Assembly (NCBI GenBank): GCA_963662175.1
Contig: OY759217.1
Span: 48,894,108 to 48,958,107 of the forward strand
Source of the DNA: Aradus depressus
Lineage: Eukaryota; Arthropoda; Insecta; Hemiptera; Aradidae
Direction: 5' to 3'
Length of the DNA stretch: 64,000 nucleotides
In this document: positions 1-9,599 of the stretch, in pieces
How the letters are laid out: the number at the start of each line of letters is the position of its first letter
Position numbering within the stretch: position 1 is the first letter of the stretch
The notes under the pieces: model-generated
What the model saw: the letters and a program-made list of their open reading frames with translations, nothing else
What the model was told of the DNA's origin: nothing
Databases searched by the model: none
Program-made: the position numbers and the translations under genes

Positions 1-166
1 AATTTTGTTTAATTGTGATTCTAATCTTGATTCCCCCCCATGTTTGTAGGCCCTGATGATGATATAAAATATATCGAAACGTTGGCGTTTGAATAGTGTT
101 TTCTTCCATCTTTGACTGACCCTCAATATTCCTACAATTAGAATCTACAGTCGCTAATCAACATCT
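1..166 (-). mobile_element. Family E foldback element, one arm, with hammerhead-like motif
   Basis: This stretch matches one arm plus the outer end of the palindromic element at 41021-41490, in reverse orientation. Shared text includes the GACTGACCCTCAATA block and the outer CTACAGTCGCTA segment ending near 166. The other arm would lie outside the window. It carries a hammerhead-like core at 53-89: CTGATGA, an extra T, stem GATAT/ATATC with loop AAAAT, GAA, then ACG-TTGG-CGT. The Jockey LINE poly(A) end starts directly after it. Confidence 0.7.
53..89 (+). ncRNA. Hammerhead-ribozyme-like motif, copy 1
   Basis: CTGATGA (53-59), T60, stem II GATAT/ATATC (61-65/71-75), GAA (76-78), stem III ACG/CGT (79-81/86-88) with loop TTGG, then T89 as possible cleavage residue. 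I see no convincing stem I, and T60 is an insertion relative to the canonical core. Activity is unproven. Confidence 0.35.
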
Positions 167-361
167 TTTTTTTTTTTTTTTTTTTTTTGTAATTATTGTA
201 AACTTTATTATTCTATACATGAATATTATAGTTGGGCTGTCTATAACAATAATACCTAGGCCAAGGGCCTAATTAACATGAGATATGAACTCAGGTACAA
301 TTCAATAATTGCCCTGAACAAGTAACTTTAAAGTAGATAAAATGAACATAATATAGGAAAG

Positions 362-403
<42 letters not shown>

Positions 404-411
404 TCTTTTGA

Positions 412-3102
412 TCAATTGATGAGAAGAAAATCATGCGGTCGCTTCTTTTTAAGTCTGCGTTCCAGTGGTAAAGGTGGTGGGTGTTCAGCAATTTCCCGGA
501 CCAGTGGATTTGGGTGGTTGGCCATTGTTGTCTGCATTCGGATGTAGGATTCTTTGAGGACCTCCGCTACTTCCGGTATTTCAAGATCAGCATGTAGAAC
601 TGTGTTGCGAACATACCACGGTGCATCGGTGATGAGTCTCATGACGCGATTTTGAGTGGTTTGTATCCTGGTTATGTGGCTTTTAGCAGCTGAACCCCAT
701 AGGCCACAAGCGTACTGCCAGATCGGACGTATCAGCACCAAATATAGCAGTCTTTTTACTGATAAAGCAAGGGGTGAGCGGTGGTCGAGGAGACACTTCA
801 AGTTTGTTATTCGTCCGCGAGTCTTCGCTACTAGGTGCTGGACATGATGGGACCATGTTAGCTTCGCGTCAAATATTAGTCCTAGGTATCTTACTCGTTC
901 TGCACAAGGGATTTGCATGTCATTAAGAAAGATGGTTGGATTTGGTATATTTTTTTTATATGTGAAAGTTACCACTGTTGACTTAGTGGAGTTCATTTTT
1001 ATGCGCCATTTGCAACACCATAAGTTGACTGCGTTCAGGAATTGTTGTAGATAATGTTTGGCATCTTCAGAAGTCAGGGCTCTGCTGAGGGCAGCAACAT
1101 CATCTGCGAATTGTGCTACAGTCACATTTTCTGAGGTAGGAAAGTCACTTGCATAAATTAGATAAAGAAAGGGCCCCAGAACACTACCCTGCGGCACTCC
1201 TGCTGATATCGCTTTAGATGTTGAGCTTGTGTTACCATATTTTACGGAAAATGTACGGCAATACAAGTATGATTTTATAATTCTGTAGTAGGTGTCCGGT
1301 AGATGGGGTTTTAGCTTGCAGAGTAGTCCAGGGTGCCAAACCTTGTCAAAGGCTTTTTCCGTATCCAGGAAGAGCCCAAAGCATACTTGTTTTTCCTCGT
1401 ATGTGTTTAATATTTCATTTACTATTCGATGAAGTTGCTGCGGACATGAGTGCGACTGTCTAAATCCTAGCTGTGTATCAGGCACGAGAGGAGAAAGGAA
1501 CATTAATAGTTTTGGTAACAGCAAGCGTTCAAATATTTTAGCAAACAGGGGAAGTAAACTTATGGGTCTATAACTAGTTGGATCACTGGCCATCTTATTA
1601 GGTTTTTTCACCATGACGATTTTAGCATGTTTCCACTGATTCGGGATGTGGGTCGTCCGTAGAATAGCATTGAATATCTGGGTGAGATATACTATAGCTT
1701 TTCGTGGCAGTGCTTTTAGTAATGGCTGGACAATCTGATCATGACCTGGCGCCTTCTTTGTCGGTGAACGATTTATGGCGTTAGTCACCTGACCCGGAGT
1801 GAAGTAGTCTGAAAACAGGCTGAGTTGTAGGGGCTCATCCAGTCGCTTATATACATTTTGTGTGGATACCAAATCACTTTCATCGTGTGGGGTAAATTGC
1901 TGAACAAGTATGTTAGCAAACAGGTCACATTTCTCCTGAGACGAAGCATACCATTCAGGTCCCACCTTTAAAGGAGGAATATTAATTGGCACTTTCATGA
2001 TAGTTTTTGTTTTCATCCAGAGAGAGCCATCTGTGGCGCTAAGAGCATTGATGCTGCTTCGGGTCGACACATTCTTCTCCTCTTTCAGAGCTCGAGTTAA
2101 ATCCCTGGTTGCCCTGTTGAATCTCTGCTTGTCTTTTGGATGCCTCGTTCTCATCCGCTCTGCGCGAGCTGAGTGTTTTACAGTTAGAAGTTGTTGAATA
2201 ATCAGAGTAGGTTTATACGGTGATTTAGGGCCCAGTGGATTGGATGAAGATGCTTCGCTGGCTGCAGTTTGAATTATCTTGGTGATTTGAGCCACCGCAG
2301 CATCTACATCGGCTGGGGTTTTCAGAGGTACTTTTAAATCCACGCTCTGATTGATGACTTTATTGTACAACTTCCAATTGAACGGGTGCCTGATTAAGCC
2401 TGCGTTGTGTTGTAAAGAACCATCGAAGTGAAGAGTAAGAAGTACTGGCAAATGATCAGAGTTTAGTTCTTTTAATACCTGAGGAGTAGAGGAGATGTGT
2501 TGAACACGCTTCCCAATGAAGAAATCAAGGATGTCAGGGGTACGGACTGTATCAAGTGGATAGTAAGACGGCTCAGAGGGGTGGATCACATCCAGTTGTA
2601 GTGCAGTAACGGTGTTTAGCAGTACTCTCCCTCTGGGGTTGGCTAGTCGGCATCCCCAACGTGGATGCTTGGCGTTGAAATCCCCACCGATTATAAAATC
2701 AGTTTTCATTTCATGTATAATACCCCAAAAATCCGATTGAGATAGTCTGTTTTCAGGAGCAGAATAAAATGAGCCTATTTGTAATTTTTTGTTAGTATGA
2801 TGGAGTTCTACTCGAGTTATCTGAAACTTGTCTTCTTTTATAAGTGGAAGCTCATCGTGACCTATCGAATGTTTTATTAGTAACGCTGATCCTCCTTTGC
2901 GACGACCGCTGGGGTGGTCTGATCTGTATGATTTGTAGCCTGATATATAGAAATTTAAATTATGGGACAATTTAGTTTCAGTGATGAGTATTATGTCAAC
3001 GTTATATCTTCTTAGAAATAACTCCAGTATACTATGTTTATTGTTCAGCCCTTGAGCATTCCAAGTGCAAACTGTTAGGGTTTTGTTGTTGGGGAGAGTC
3101 AT
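412..3102 (-). CDS. Jockey LINE ORF2: AP-like endonuclease and reverse transcriptase
   Basis: An 896-residue polyprotein that would nick target DNA and prime reverse transcription there. Residues 1-225 are an endonuclease/exonuclease/phosphatase domain: TWNAQGLNNK, ITETKL, GGDFNAKHPRWG, then SDHLPV. The RT covers roughly residues 430-720, with SYRPISLLPLFAKIFERL, LGFRQSHSCPQQLHRI, FLDTEKAFDKVWHPGLL, GVPQGSVLGP and the catalytic box FADD at residue 665 (1099-1110) instead of the usual YADD. The thumb-region block VRYLGLIFDAKLTW follows. Length and order are normal for Jockey ORF2, and no RNase H is expected. It is intact, so the copy could encode an active enzyme. Confidence 0.92.
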   Translation of the reverse strand: MTLPNNKTLTVCTWNAQGLNNKHSILELFLRRYNVDIILITETKLSHNLNFYISGYKSYRSDHPSGRRKGGSALLIKHSIGHDELPLIKEDKFQITRVELHHTNKKLQIGSFYSAPENRLSQSDFWGIIHEMKTDFIIGGDFNAKHPRWGCRLANPRGRVLLNTVTALQLDVIHPSEPSYYPLDTVRTPDILDFFIGKRVQHISSTPQVLKELNSDHLPVLLTLHFDGSLQHNAGLIRHPFNWKLYNKVINQSVDLKVPLKTPADVDAAVAQITKIIQTAASEASSSNPLGPKSPYKPTLIIQQLLTVKHSARAERMRTRHPKDKQRFNRATRDLTRALKEEKNVSTRSSINALSATDGSLWMKTKTIMKVPINIPPLKVGPEWYASSQEKCDLFANILVQQFTPHDESDLVSTQNVYKRLDEPLQLSLFSDYFTPGQVTNAINRSPTKKAPGHDQIVQPLLKALPRKAIVYLTQIFNAILRTTHIPNQWKHAKIVMVKKPNKMASDPTSYRPISLLPLFAKIFERLLLPKLLMFLSPLVPDTQLGFRQSHSCPQQLHRIVNEILNTYEEKQVCFGLFLDTEKAFDKVWHPGLLCKLKPHLPDTYYRIIKSYLYCRTFSVKYGNTSSTSKAISAGVPQGSVLGPFLYLIYASDFPTSENVTVAQFADDVAALSRALTSEDAKHYLQQFLNAVNLWCCKWRIKMNSTKSTVVTFTYKKNIPNPTIFLNDMQIPCAERVRYLGLIFDAKLTWSHHVQHLVAKTRGRITNLKCLLDHRSPLALSVKRLLYLVLIRPIWQYACGLWGSAAKSHITRIQTTQNRVMRLITDAPWYVRNTVLHADLEIPEVAEVLKESYIRMQTTMANHPNPLVREIAEHPPPLPLERRLKKKRPHDFLLIN

Positions 3103-3177
3103 GGTTTTTTTGCTATTAACATTGGTAAGATTTGGGCTAATGTTTGCACTAAGGGGTGCAGTAAGGACAACAGAGAA

Positions 3178-4161
3178 TCAATTTTTTTTCATGAGGTTAT
3201 CTATATTTGACCCGGGACTCGCTGCTGCTTCGGCATATGATTTGCTAATTGTAGGAGCGGTGTGTTTAGCAGTAAGGTTGTTGCGGCCATTATCTGCACG
3301 TTGTGGGACTTCTTCGTGTTGTTGATTTTGCCTCTGAAATGTGGAAGTGTAAGGTTTGGTATTTAGCTGTAGTTTTTTATGCAGAGGGCATCCCTTGTAA
3401 TTGGCCGTGTGCTGACCTTTACAGTTTACACAAACAGGGGGTGAGTTTGGTACCTTTGTACAAGATTCGGTTGGATGAGGTTGGTCGCATTTTACACACC
3501 TCGGGGGCCGGTGGCAGTAATTTTTTGTGTGTCCGTAGTCTTGGCATCGTATGCATTGTATAACTGCGCGACGTGGCCTAGGTGCTTCTACCTTAATTTT
3601 TGCATAGTAGAGTTTATCTAGAGTGTATATTTCTGAGTTTTTTGGAGAATTTTTGAGGTCGAGAAAAAATAGTGGTAAAGGGATTTTTGTTATAGGATGA
3701 TGAACAGGAATCATTTGGACTGGTTCATAGCCGAGAGTTTGAAGCTCTTCCATCATTGCCTTAGTATCACATGTTGGGTGGAGACCCCTGATCACAACTC
3801 TGAAATGTCGTTCAGATTTGACTTGGAATGTATGAAATTCCGCCTTATTGTCTTGTTGCAAAAATGCAACAATTTTTCTATAATCCTCCACCGTATCGAA
3901 GTTAAACTTGACTTTTCCATCCGTAGAATGGTGTCTGATGGATGTAACACCTAATTGCGCACAGTCTCTTAGGAATAAATTTATATTGCCTATATTATTA
4001 ATGAAGATAGGTGGAGGTTTGGTGGGCTTTTCTGTTATCTCGGTGCTCATTGATGCAGAGTTGTCTTCTTGTAAATTCGACAAGGGCTCAAATTTATTGG
4101 AAGTTACAAAAGACGAATCATAATTGCTTAACTTACGTTTTTTTTCTTTCCAATTGTCCAT
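3178..4161 (-). CDS. Jockey LINE ORF1 (Gag-like RNA-binding protein)
   Basis: A 327-residue protein, the expected first ORF of a Jockey-clade LINE; such proteins coat element RNA and help form the ribonucleoprotein. Residues about 100-200 (including VVIRGLHPT and IPLPLFFLDL) fit the PRE_C2HC region that precedes zinc knuckles in this clade. Three knuckles follow: CX2CX4HX4C at residues 203-216, a second at 222-234 and a third at 244-258. The C-terminus is polar (Q/N-rich). The start is the first ATG after a short leader. The stop is about 75 bp before the ORF2 ATG, so the two are separate reading frames. I see no frameshift or internal stop. Confidence 0.88.
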   Translation of the reverse strand: MDNWKEKKRKLSNYDSSFVTSNKFEPLSNLQEDNSASMSTEITEKPTKPPPIFINNIGNINLFLRDCAQLGVTSIRHHSTDGKVKFNFDTVEDYRKIVAFLQQDNKAEFHTFQVKSERHFRVVIRGLHPTCDTKAMMEELQTLGYEPVQMIPVHHPITKIPLPLFFLDLKNSPKNSEIYTLDKLYYAKIKVEAPRPRRAVIQCIRCQDYGHTKNYCHRPPRCVKCDQPHPTESCTKVPNSPPVCVNCKGQHTANYKGCPLHKKLQLNTKPYTSTFQRQNQQHEEVPQRADNGRNNLTAKHTAPTISKSYAEAAASPGSNIDNLMKKN

Positions 4162-4263
4162 GGCTAGGGAGCAAATGTAAGTATTAATCCGCTCTCAGTA
4201 GGTAAACACAAGCCGTTATCACACAAACAATAACAATAACGCCGACGTTCACTCGTCAATGTC

Positions 4264-4543
4264 TAGTCGCATAAACAATTTCTATTGAATTATTATTAAA
4301 AAAAAAAAAAAAAAAAAAAACTTTTTTAGAAGGGAAAGGTTAGAATAGTTTTTCACTACCGAGCTCCACAGATGTTGTTTAATAATAATAAAAATGAAAT
4401 AATATTATAAGAAAAACTACAACCAGGGCGATTTTATGAATAAAATAATAAATCTAACCAAAAAACATTTATAAACTCTCAAATGTCAACATTGAAGTCT
4501 TTGAAAATGTTTGTATGAACACACACACTAACCACTTAATAAA
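4264..4543. other. AT-rich spacer
   Basis: Contains a plus-strand poly(A) run near 4299-4320. No coding or repeat signature was recognised. Confidence 0.4.
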
Positions 4544-4820
4544 AAGACGTCGGTAAATCACCAACAACGCACTTCCTCTCCTCCTAATTTCTTTAGCTGA
4601 AAATATGTATCTGTTTTAATCCGCTTATACAATTTATTTGATAACCAATACATTCCCCAGCAGTTAAGTGGTTTTGAGTTAAGCTTGCCTTTAATCCTCC
4701 TCTTGCCAATGGCAGATTTGACTGAAAATCTATATATGTAAATGTTAAGGAATGTAAAATTTAATGATGCTATATTCACTTTATTGGGAGTTATCGTGTT
4801 GACAAGACACAGGCATAATT
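4544..4820 (+). repeat. Family D repeat, diverged copy
   Basis: Starts with a decayed copy of the family D left end (GTCGGTAAATCACC) and holds the module blocks GTTTTGAGTTAAGC, GATTTGACTGAAAAT and GGGAGTTATCGTGTT. D is described fully at 48505-48922. Confidence 0.55.
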
Positions 4821-4859
4821 ACATTATTATTTTTATTTATTTATGGGAAAAACATCAAA

Positions 4860-5560
4860 TAGCAGTAAAAACCGATTGGAATTTTTCTTTTTTCTTTTCC
4901 CAAAAATTCGATGCGGAGTTTTCAACCCAATTTCATGTTTTCCGACCTCTTGATTAACAAAAAAAAAAAAAAAAAAAAAAGTCCCGATAGAATGAAAGAA
5001 TCGACACGAAATTTTATATGTGTATCCAGAATCCTCGGGGGGGGGGGACGGACACCTATTGATTTTCAGCCGAATCGGCAAAAGGGAAGGGTAGATTAGG
5101 GTGGGAGGCTTAACACAAAAACTCTAATAACTGCCGATGTCATCCCGGCATGAACTTTCCGAGTTTCAGCGCACTCCAGAAACTACAACTATGGTTCCTC
5201 ACTGAGGACGAAAGTACCCAAGAGCTCAGGGGGGTGGTTTTAGTGGAAAGTCAACACGAGGTACACCACACTGTTGGGAATGCACGTGCATCCCATCGTT
5301 GAAAGTATTCCCATAGCCCTACGGAAAAAATAAATAAAATAAATAAACTGCCGATGTCATGAATGTACTGACATGAAATTTTATATGTGTAATCAAAGAC
5401 CTATAAAGACACACCTATTAATTTTTAGCGGGATCAGCTGAAGGGGAGGGGGTCAGAGTGGGCTAAACTGAAAAATCATCGACAAAAAATTTAGTGTGAG
5501 GATTCAGAAACCACTATATGTCTAATATTGAGTTTTAGCCATAGATTCGCCTATGAATCC
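4860..5560 (-). repeat. Family D repeat interrupted by a small retroposon
   Basis: Read on minus: modules with ACCTATTGATTTTCAGCC and TCCCGATAGAATGA on the plus strand. The copy is split at 5144-5345 by an insertion with perfect 15-bp direct repeats, and ends next to a poly(C) run (about 5562-5580). Confidence 0.6.
5144..5345 (+). mobile_element. Short retroposed sequence (SINE or LINE 3' end) with 15-bp target duplication
   Basis: A 202-bp insert flanked by AACTGCCGATGTCAT at 5129-5143 and 5346-5360. It ends in an A-rich tail (AAAAAATAAATAAAATAAAT) next to the right repeat. Without it the family D sequence reads through continuously. The body has no A/B box that I recognise, so a 5'-truncated LINE 3' end is as likely as a SINE. 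Confidence 0.7.
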
Positions 5561-6124
5561 CCCCCCCCCCCCCCCCCCCCTCCCCCCTATTAACCTGTAG
5601 ATGGGAAATTAAAATGTTTAGAAAAAAATCATAGAGGTGTGATGTCCTCATGTGTGTTAAGCACGCGTGGGTTCAGGACTATGACATTACATGACATTTG
5701 TTTTCTAAAACATTTTGTTAATGAATGATAAAGTGTATAAAACAATCTTTTTGTCTAAAATTTCGATTTGTTTCGTTCATCTTATCTTTCAAACGATTCT
5801 CACTAAATTCTCTAAATTAATTTGATACAATAAAAATGGTGTTATACAGGACTTTTATTTTAGTCTTTAAAAAAAAAAAACATGACTCAATAGTGGAAGC
5901 CATTATAAATACGTATGAAGATCTCCAAGCTGGTTCAATTAAGGAGAGTTAACCAGCGAAACAGCTGTCAGTATACAAGTTGTCAATCACTACACAAATC
6001 TAAATATGATCTTTATCCTTTGCCAGATTCTCTTCCACTTGGCGTTCTTCCTCTATTTACCTTGCAGTCTCCTCTTTTTTAATTGTTATTTTATTTATAT
6101 TTTTCTCAATGTTAACACAAGAAC
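5561..6124. other. Non-coding, unassigned
   Basis: Begins with a poly(C) tract and then AT-rich sequence. Nothing recognisable. Confidence 0.4.
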
Positions 6125-6950
6125 ATTTGCTAAAAAAGTCGTCGGTGAATCACCGTTAATGTACTTCATGAGAACGAATTAATCAATTAACTCTTCGCTC
6201 TCCGTTTGTGCTAATATTCAACAGTTGACTTACATAGGGGCTCCTTAATTTTCATACTAAATTTTGTGTCGATAAATTGCGATTTCGCTGACTTTTAACA
6301 GGTATTCTCATAGGGTTTTGACTTTAAATATGAAGTTTCATGTCGATATAATCATTACATAGGCAGTTGTCGGGTTTTTGGAGTTGCGTCCTCCCCCTCG
6401 CCCCCTCATGCCTCCCTTCCTATCTGCCAACTGTGCTGAAAATTAATACATGTCATCCTAATAGGGTCTTGAATTGACATATGAAATTTCATATCGATAC
6501 ATTCATTACAACGGCAATTATTACAATTTTTCAGTTAAGTCTCTAATCCCCCCTCCCCTTTGACTGAAGATCGATAGGTATTGTCCATATGGAGTTCAGG
6601 TCACACATTCAAAATCGTATGTCTATACATTCATTTTATCGACAGTTATTAGAGTTTTAATGTTAAGCCTCTCCCCCTTCCATTTGGTCGATTTGACTGA
6701 AAATGAATAGATGTTAAATAATTTATGATTGTGCATTTTAATTATCTATTCCTAGAATAGATGTTATCTTAGAGAGTTCTGGATTCACACATAAAATGTT
6801 GTGATGATACATTCAGTCTATCGGGAGTTATCCTGTTCACAGAGACACAGACTTTTTTTTTTCATATTTGGAATCTGGAGGTTGGAAAAGATGAAATTCC
6901 GTTGAAAACTTCGCATTGAATTTTTGAGCGATTACTATTTAATGAATATG
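6125..6950 (+). repeat. Family D repeat, long copy with four modules
   Basis: The left end TCGGTGAATCACCG at about 6134 is followed by the ATTAATCAATTAACT block and at least four diverged modules whose ATTTCATGTCGATACATTC-like cores fall near 6333, 6483, 6611 and 6795. The right end (GATTACATAACTTCCCC in better copies) is decayed. Confidence 0.65.
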
Positions 6951-7311
6951 AAAAGGATAAGACTTTAATTATAATAATAGTCGTAAATTATTATAATAAA
7001 ATTTCTATTATTGTAAAAATTGACATTGAAATATGTTGGCAAAGCTGGTTTGGATAGTAGCTTCTAGCCCACCTTCCCTGCAATGAATAGTAGAAAGAGG
7101 GCGTTAAGGTATGAGACAGTTAAAAGACGAACTGAATTCCAAAAACATAGGAAGGTTATCCTGAGCGGGGAGAGAACAGTCACTTTCAAAAGGCAGTCAG
7201 AGAGGGACAAGGAGTAGGCAACATTCACAGTTGTGAGATAATAGAGAAACAGATGGTACAGTGCCCGCGACTAATTGTCAATGTTCTTCTGAGCAGGAGT
7301 TGTCTCCTTAC
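6951..7311. other. Intronic or downstream host sequence
   Basis: No repeat or exon recognised. Confidence 0.3.
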
Positions 7312-7385
7312 AGGGGAGATTTGGCGCGTGAGAATAACGATGGGTCCCTGTTGTAGGAAGGGCTGGGGAGATGAGTGTGAAATAG
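7312..7385 (-). pseudogene. Degenerate tandem copy of PHLDB-like exon 5
   Basis: About 75 bp resembles 7472-7560 within exon 5. In the homologous frame it still reads LPSPSYNRDPSLFS against LPSPSYNRDPSPFS, and then reaches a stop. On minus it has a plausible acceptor (pyrimidines then CCCCAG before 7362) and donor (GTAAGG after 7312). These would define a 51-bp exon, but in phase 0 that exon would be read in a different frame from exon 5. More likely a relic of a local exon duplication than a used exon. Confidence 0.6.
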
Positions 7386-7462
7386 TATGTAGCTAGCGCC
7401 AGACTGTTCTGACTGATTTAATCTGCGCAAGATTTGTCTCTTTATGCTATAATATATATTAC

Positions 7463-7608
7463 CTGTTTATACTGTATGGGAGATGAGGTGTGAAGGGGCG
7501 GTTTGAGCGGTGAGAACGGCGATGGATCTCTGTTGTATGACGGGCTGGGGAGGGGGTGTCGCCATCCTGGACTGGAGTCGCCATTGGAGCTATGACCATT
7601 CAGGAAAC
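7463..7608 (-). CDS. PHLDB: PHLDB-like exon 5: Ser/Pro-rich region
   Basis: 146 bp with acceptor GTGTTTAG and donor GTAATA; it enters in phase 1 and ends in phase 0. It encodes residues 173-221, rich in Ser, Pro and Asn (LPSPSYNRDPSPFSPLKPPL). Such low-complexity, probably phosphorylated sequence follows the FHA domain in PHLDB proteins. A decayed copy lies 80 bp downstream. The next exon was not found in the window. Confidence 0.8.
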
Positions 7609-7999
7609 CTAAACACAAGTTTGAAGTCGAATAAAAAGTCAAAGCCAATTTAAATATCGATACAAGAATACAATCGAAGAAAATTATACATATTAAATAT
7701 AGGTTGATGCTGTTGGCCATGAGTGATACCGAAATGAATAAAATTTTAGTTTGACTTGCCTCGAATAATGCAACATTATTCCATCATGTTAAATGCGCAT
7801 CCAAAGTCATACACAATTGGCACCACTGCTAGCAAACGATACAACAAATAAATCAGTGAACTTATAAATAAATTATTTCGTTATTAATCCAATTAAGACT
7901 AAATAATGTCATTTTTAAGTTTATCTAAAAAATATCACATTTTAGCGATCTGTATCGATACAGTGGAAAACTAATAAAAACGGAAAACCTGTTCATCTT

Positions 8000-8145
8000 T
8001 TGTATTGTAATTCCAGAAAAAATATATAAATATAGTATGAGTATACCGGTTTCGGCTAACGCCATAGTCAACACAACATTCCACAATAACATTTAAGTTT
8101 GCTAAGACATAGTTACACAATTCTGACATTACCTGAGGCCTATTG
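8000..8145 (-). mobile_element. Family E repeat, diverged
   Basis: On minus it carries TGACTA-T-GGC-GTTA-GCC-GAAACC-GGTA (8041-8075) followed by AT-rich sequence and GGAATTACAATA. It aligns with the 35440-35565 copy on both sides of the motif (CACAA.ATTC.ACAA and TACCTGAGG). The CTGANGA box is mutated to TTGACTA, so a functional ribozyme is unlikely. Confidence 0.55.
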
Positions 8146-8419
8146 ATATCTAATTGTGAAGATATATGGGTTTAAACATTAGGTTCTAAAAATAATAAGA
8201 ATGTGAAACAAAATATTAATTTCCCGAAGATAAAAAAAATTTGAATAAACTGAAGAAATTGTATTAATTATAAAGCAGATAATATGTATAATAAAGAAAT
8301 AAAATAATGGCAATACGAAACAACCAAGGCGCCTCAATCGAACGATATATTTTGTTTTCATTACAAATTTCGCCAATAAAATGGTCTGTGTTCAGGGAAA
8401 CATTGAAATGTGAAATTTC

Positions 8420-8810
8420 GTTCTCACACAAAACGAATTAATCAATTAACTTTTCACCCCCCCTCCAAAACCAGTCGATCGTTTGCGCTAATAAACAATA
8501 GTTGACTTATTACATCGGGACTTCTAAATCCTCATATAAAATTTGTCTCGATAAACTCATTTCATTTAGTCTCAGAAGTTCCTTTTACAGTTTTTGTGTT
8601 AAGCCTTCCCCCTAGTCCCCCCCCCCCCTTTCCTTTGGCCGATTTGGCTGCAAATCAATAAGTGTCTACCTAATTGGGGTTCTGGACATACATATCAAAT
8701 TTCTTGTCGATACATTCATTCTATCGGGAATTATCGTGTTCACAGATACAAACACACAAAGACACGAGTTTTTTTATTTTTTTTCTTTGAAAAAGAGTGT
8801 AGGAAAACAT
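8420..8810 (+). repeat. Family D repeat
   Basis: Contains ACGAATTAATCAATTAACTT, CCAAAACCAGTCGA, module cores at about 8540 and 8700, and GGGAATTATCGTGTTCACAG. The right end is replaced by SINE A at 8811. Confidence 0.6.
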
Positions 8811-9031
8811 GATTTTGCCTATCCTAAATTTTTATTCATCTAGGGCAGGGGTCTTTAACGAGTACCTGACATCGTACAGACTCGGGACCATCGCTTAACG
8901 TCCCATCCGAAGGGTGCTAAGGGCGTGCTTAAGTTTATTTTACGTCCCAGATAAAATAAATTAAGGGCCTCGGTTGGGTTTCGAACCCACGACCTTGAGC
9001 TCAGAAGGCAAGCACGCATACCACTGAGCTA
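8811..9031 (-). mobile_element. SINE A copy (tRNA-derived head)
   Basis: On minus it begins TAGCTCAGTGGTATGCGTGC (A box) and GGGTTCGAAACCC (B box), then the shared body with the GGGACGTTAAGCGATGG block. The 3' part is cut at the family D junction. Confidence 0.75.
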
Positions 9032-9039
9032 AATAATTT

Positions 9040-9500
9040 AAGCCCTCTAAATAATTTATAAAATGTTAAATTTAATAAAACTTCGGATTTATATTCAATT
9101 TTGATCTAACACAAATATATGTTTAGCGTTATTAAATATCGGGCCGCGAGCCGCACCAAAATGTAGCGAGATTCGTGCGGCGAAATCGAAACGGCAGAAC
9201 GTGTAGTCGTTGAATGATCAAACCAGGGTAGAGTTGATTCACAAGACAGGAGCATACCTTAGACTGGATCTACTACAGCAGTTGACGAGATCGACTACCC
9301 ATTGTTCAGCCGATTTGTTGGCTCCTGGAGGGAGCAGAAGAAAGCAAAGGACTCTGAGCTCCTCCCTCCACGTGATATTGCACTATCGCATGTTGCACTC
9401 TTTATCAAATTTAAATAAATAAAAAAGACCAGTTGTAACAGTGAGTTCTTCATAGAGACACTTTCTCTTCCAAGGTAACACTGGTCTTGTCTCCCACTCA
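9040..9500. other. Intron sequence
   Basis: Moderate-GC patch at 9140-9400 with no readable domain; 9230-9245 shares GTTGATTCACAAGACAG with 47615-47630, so part may be an old LINE fragment. Confidence 0.3.
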
Positions 9501-9501
9501 C

Positions 9502-9597
9502 CAGAATTGTGAAGACCAGGATGGCCGCCCTCCGAGTCTCTTGACCGCGACTCCTGGTGGTGATACGGCGAGTTACCGTCCATAGCTACACAGGCAC
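9502..9597 (-). CDS. PHLDB: PHLDB-like exon 4: linker after FHA
   Basis: 96 bp with acceptor GTTGTAG and donor GTGAGT, phase 1 at both ends. It encodes residues 141-172, a polar His/Ser/Arg-rich linker (SPYHHQESRSRDSEGG). No domain is expected here. Assignment rests on frame, phase and splice sites that match the neighbouring exons. Confidence 0.75.
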
Positions 9598-9599
9598 CT

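Larger units (their letters stand above)
166..4263 (-). mobile_element. Jockey-clade non-LTR retrotransposon (LINE), near full length
   Basis: A two-ORF LINE read right to left: about 100 bp of 5' UTR, ORF1 (3178-4161), ORF2 (412-3102), then a 3' UTR ending in AATAAAG (plus-strand complement near 202-208) and a poly(A) seen as poly(T) at about 166-188. A second homopolymer (poly(A) on plus, 362-399) lies just after the ORF2 stop. Both ORFs are open and in the expected order, so the copy may be young. The 5' end is approximate: an imperfect AGTCGC match at both edges is the only hint of a target duplication. Confidence 0.85.

Noticed and set aside
656..2197. Plus-strand open frames inside 412-4161
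   Set aside because: They are antisense to the intact LINE ORFs, which carry clear domain motifs.
4833..5099. Small proteins with repeated PIDFQPNR-type text
   Set aside because: They are translations of family D modules; frames are not conserved between copies.
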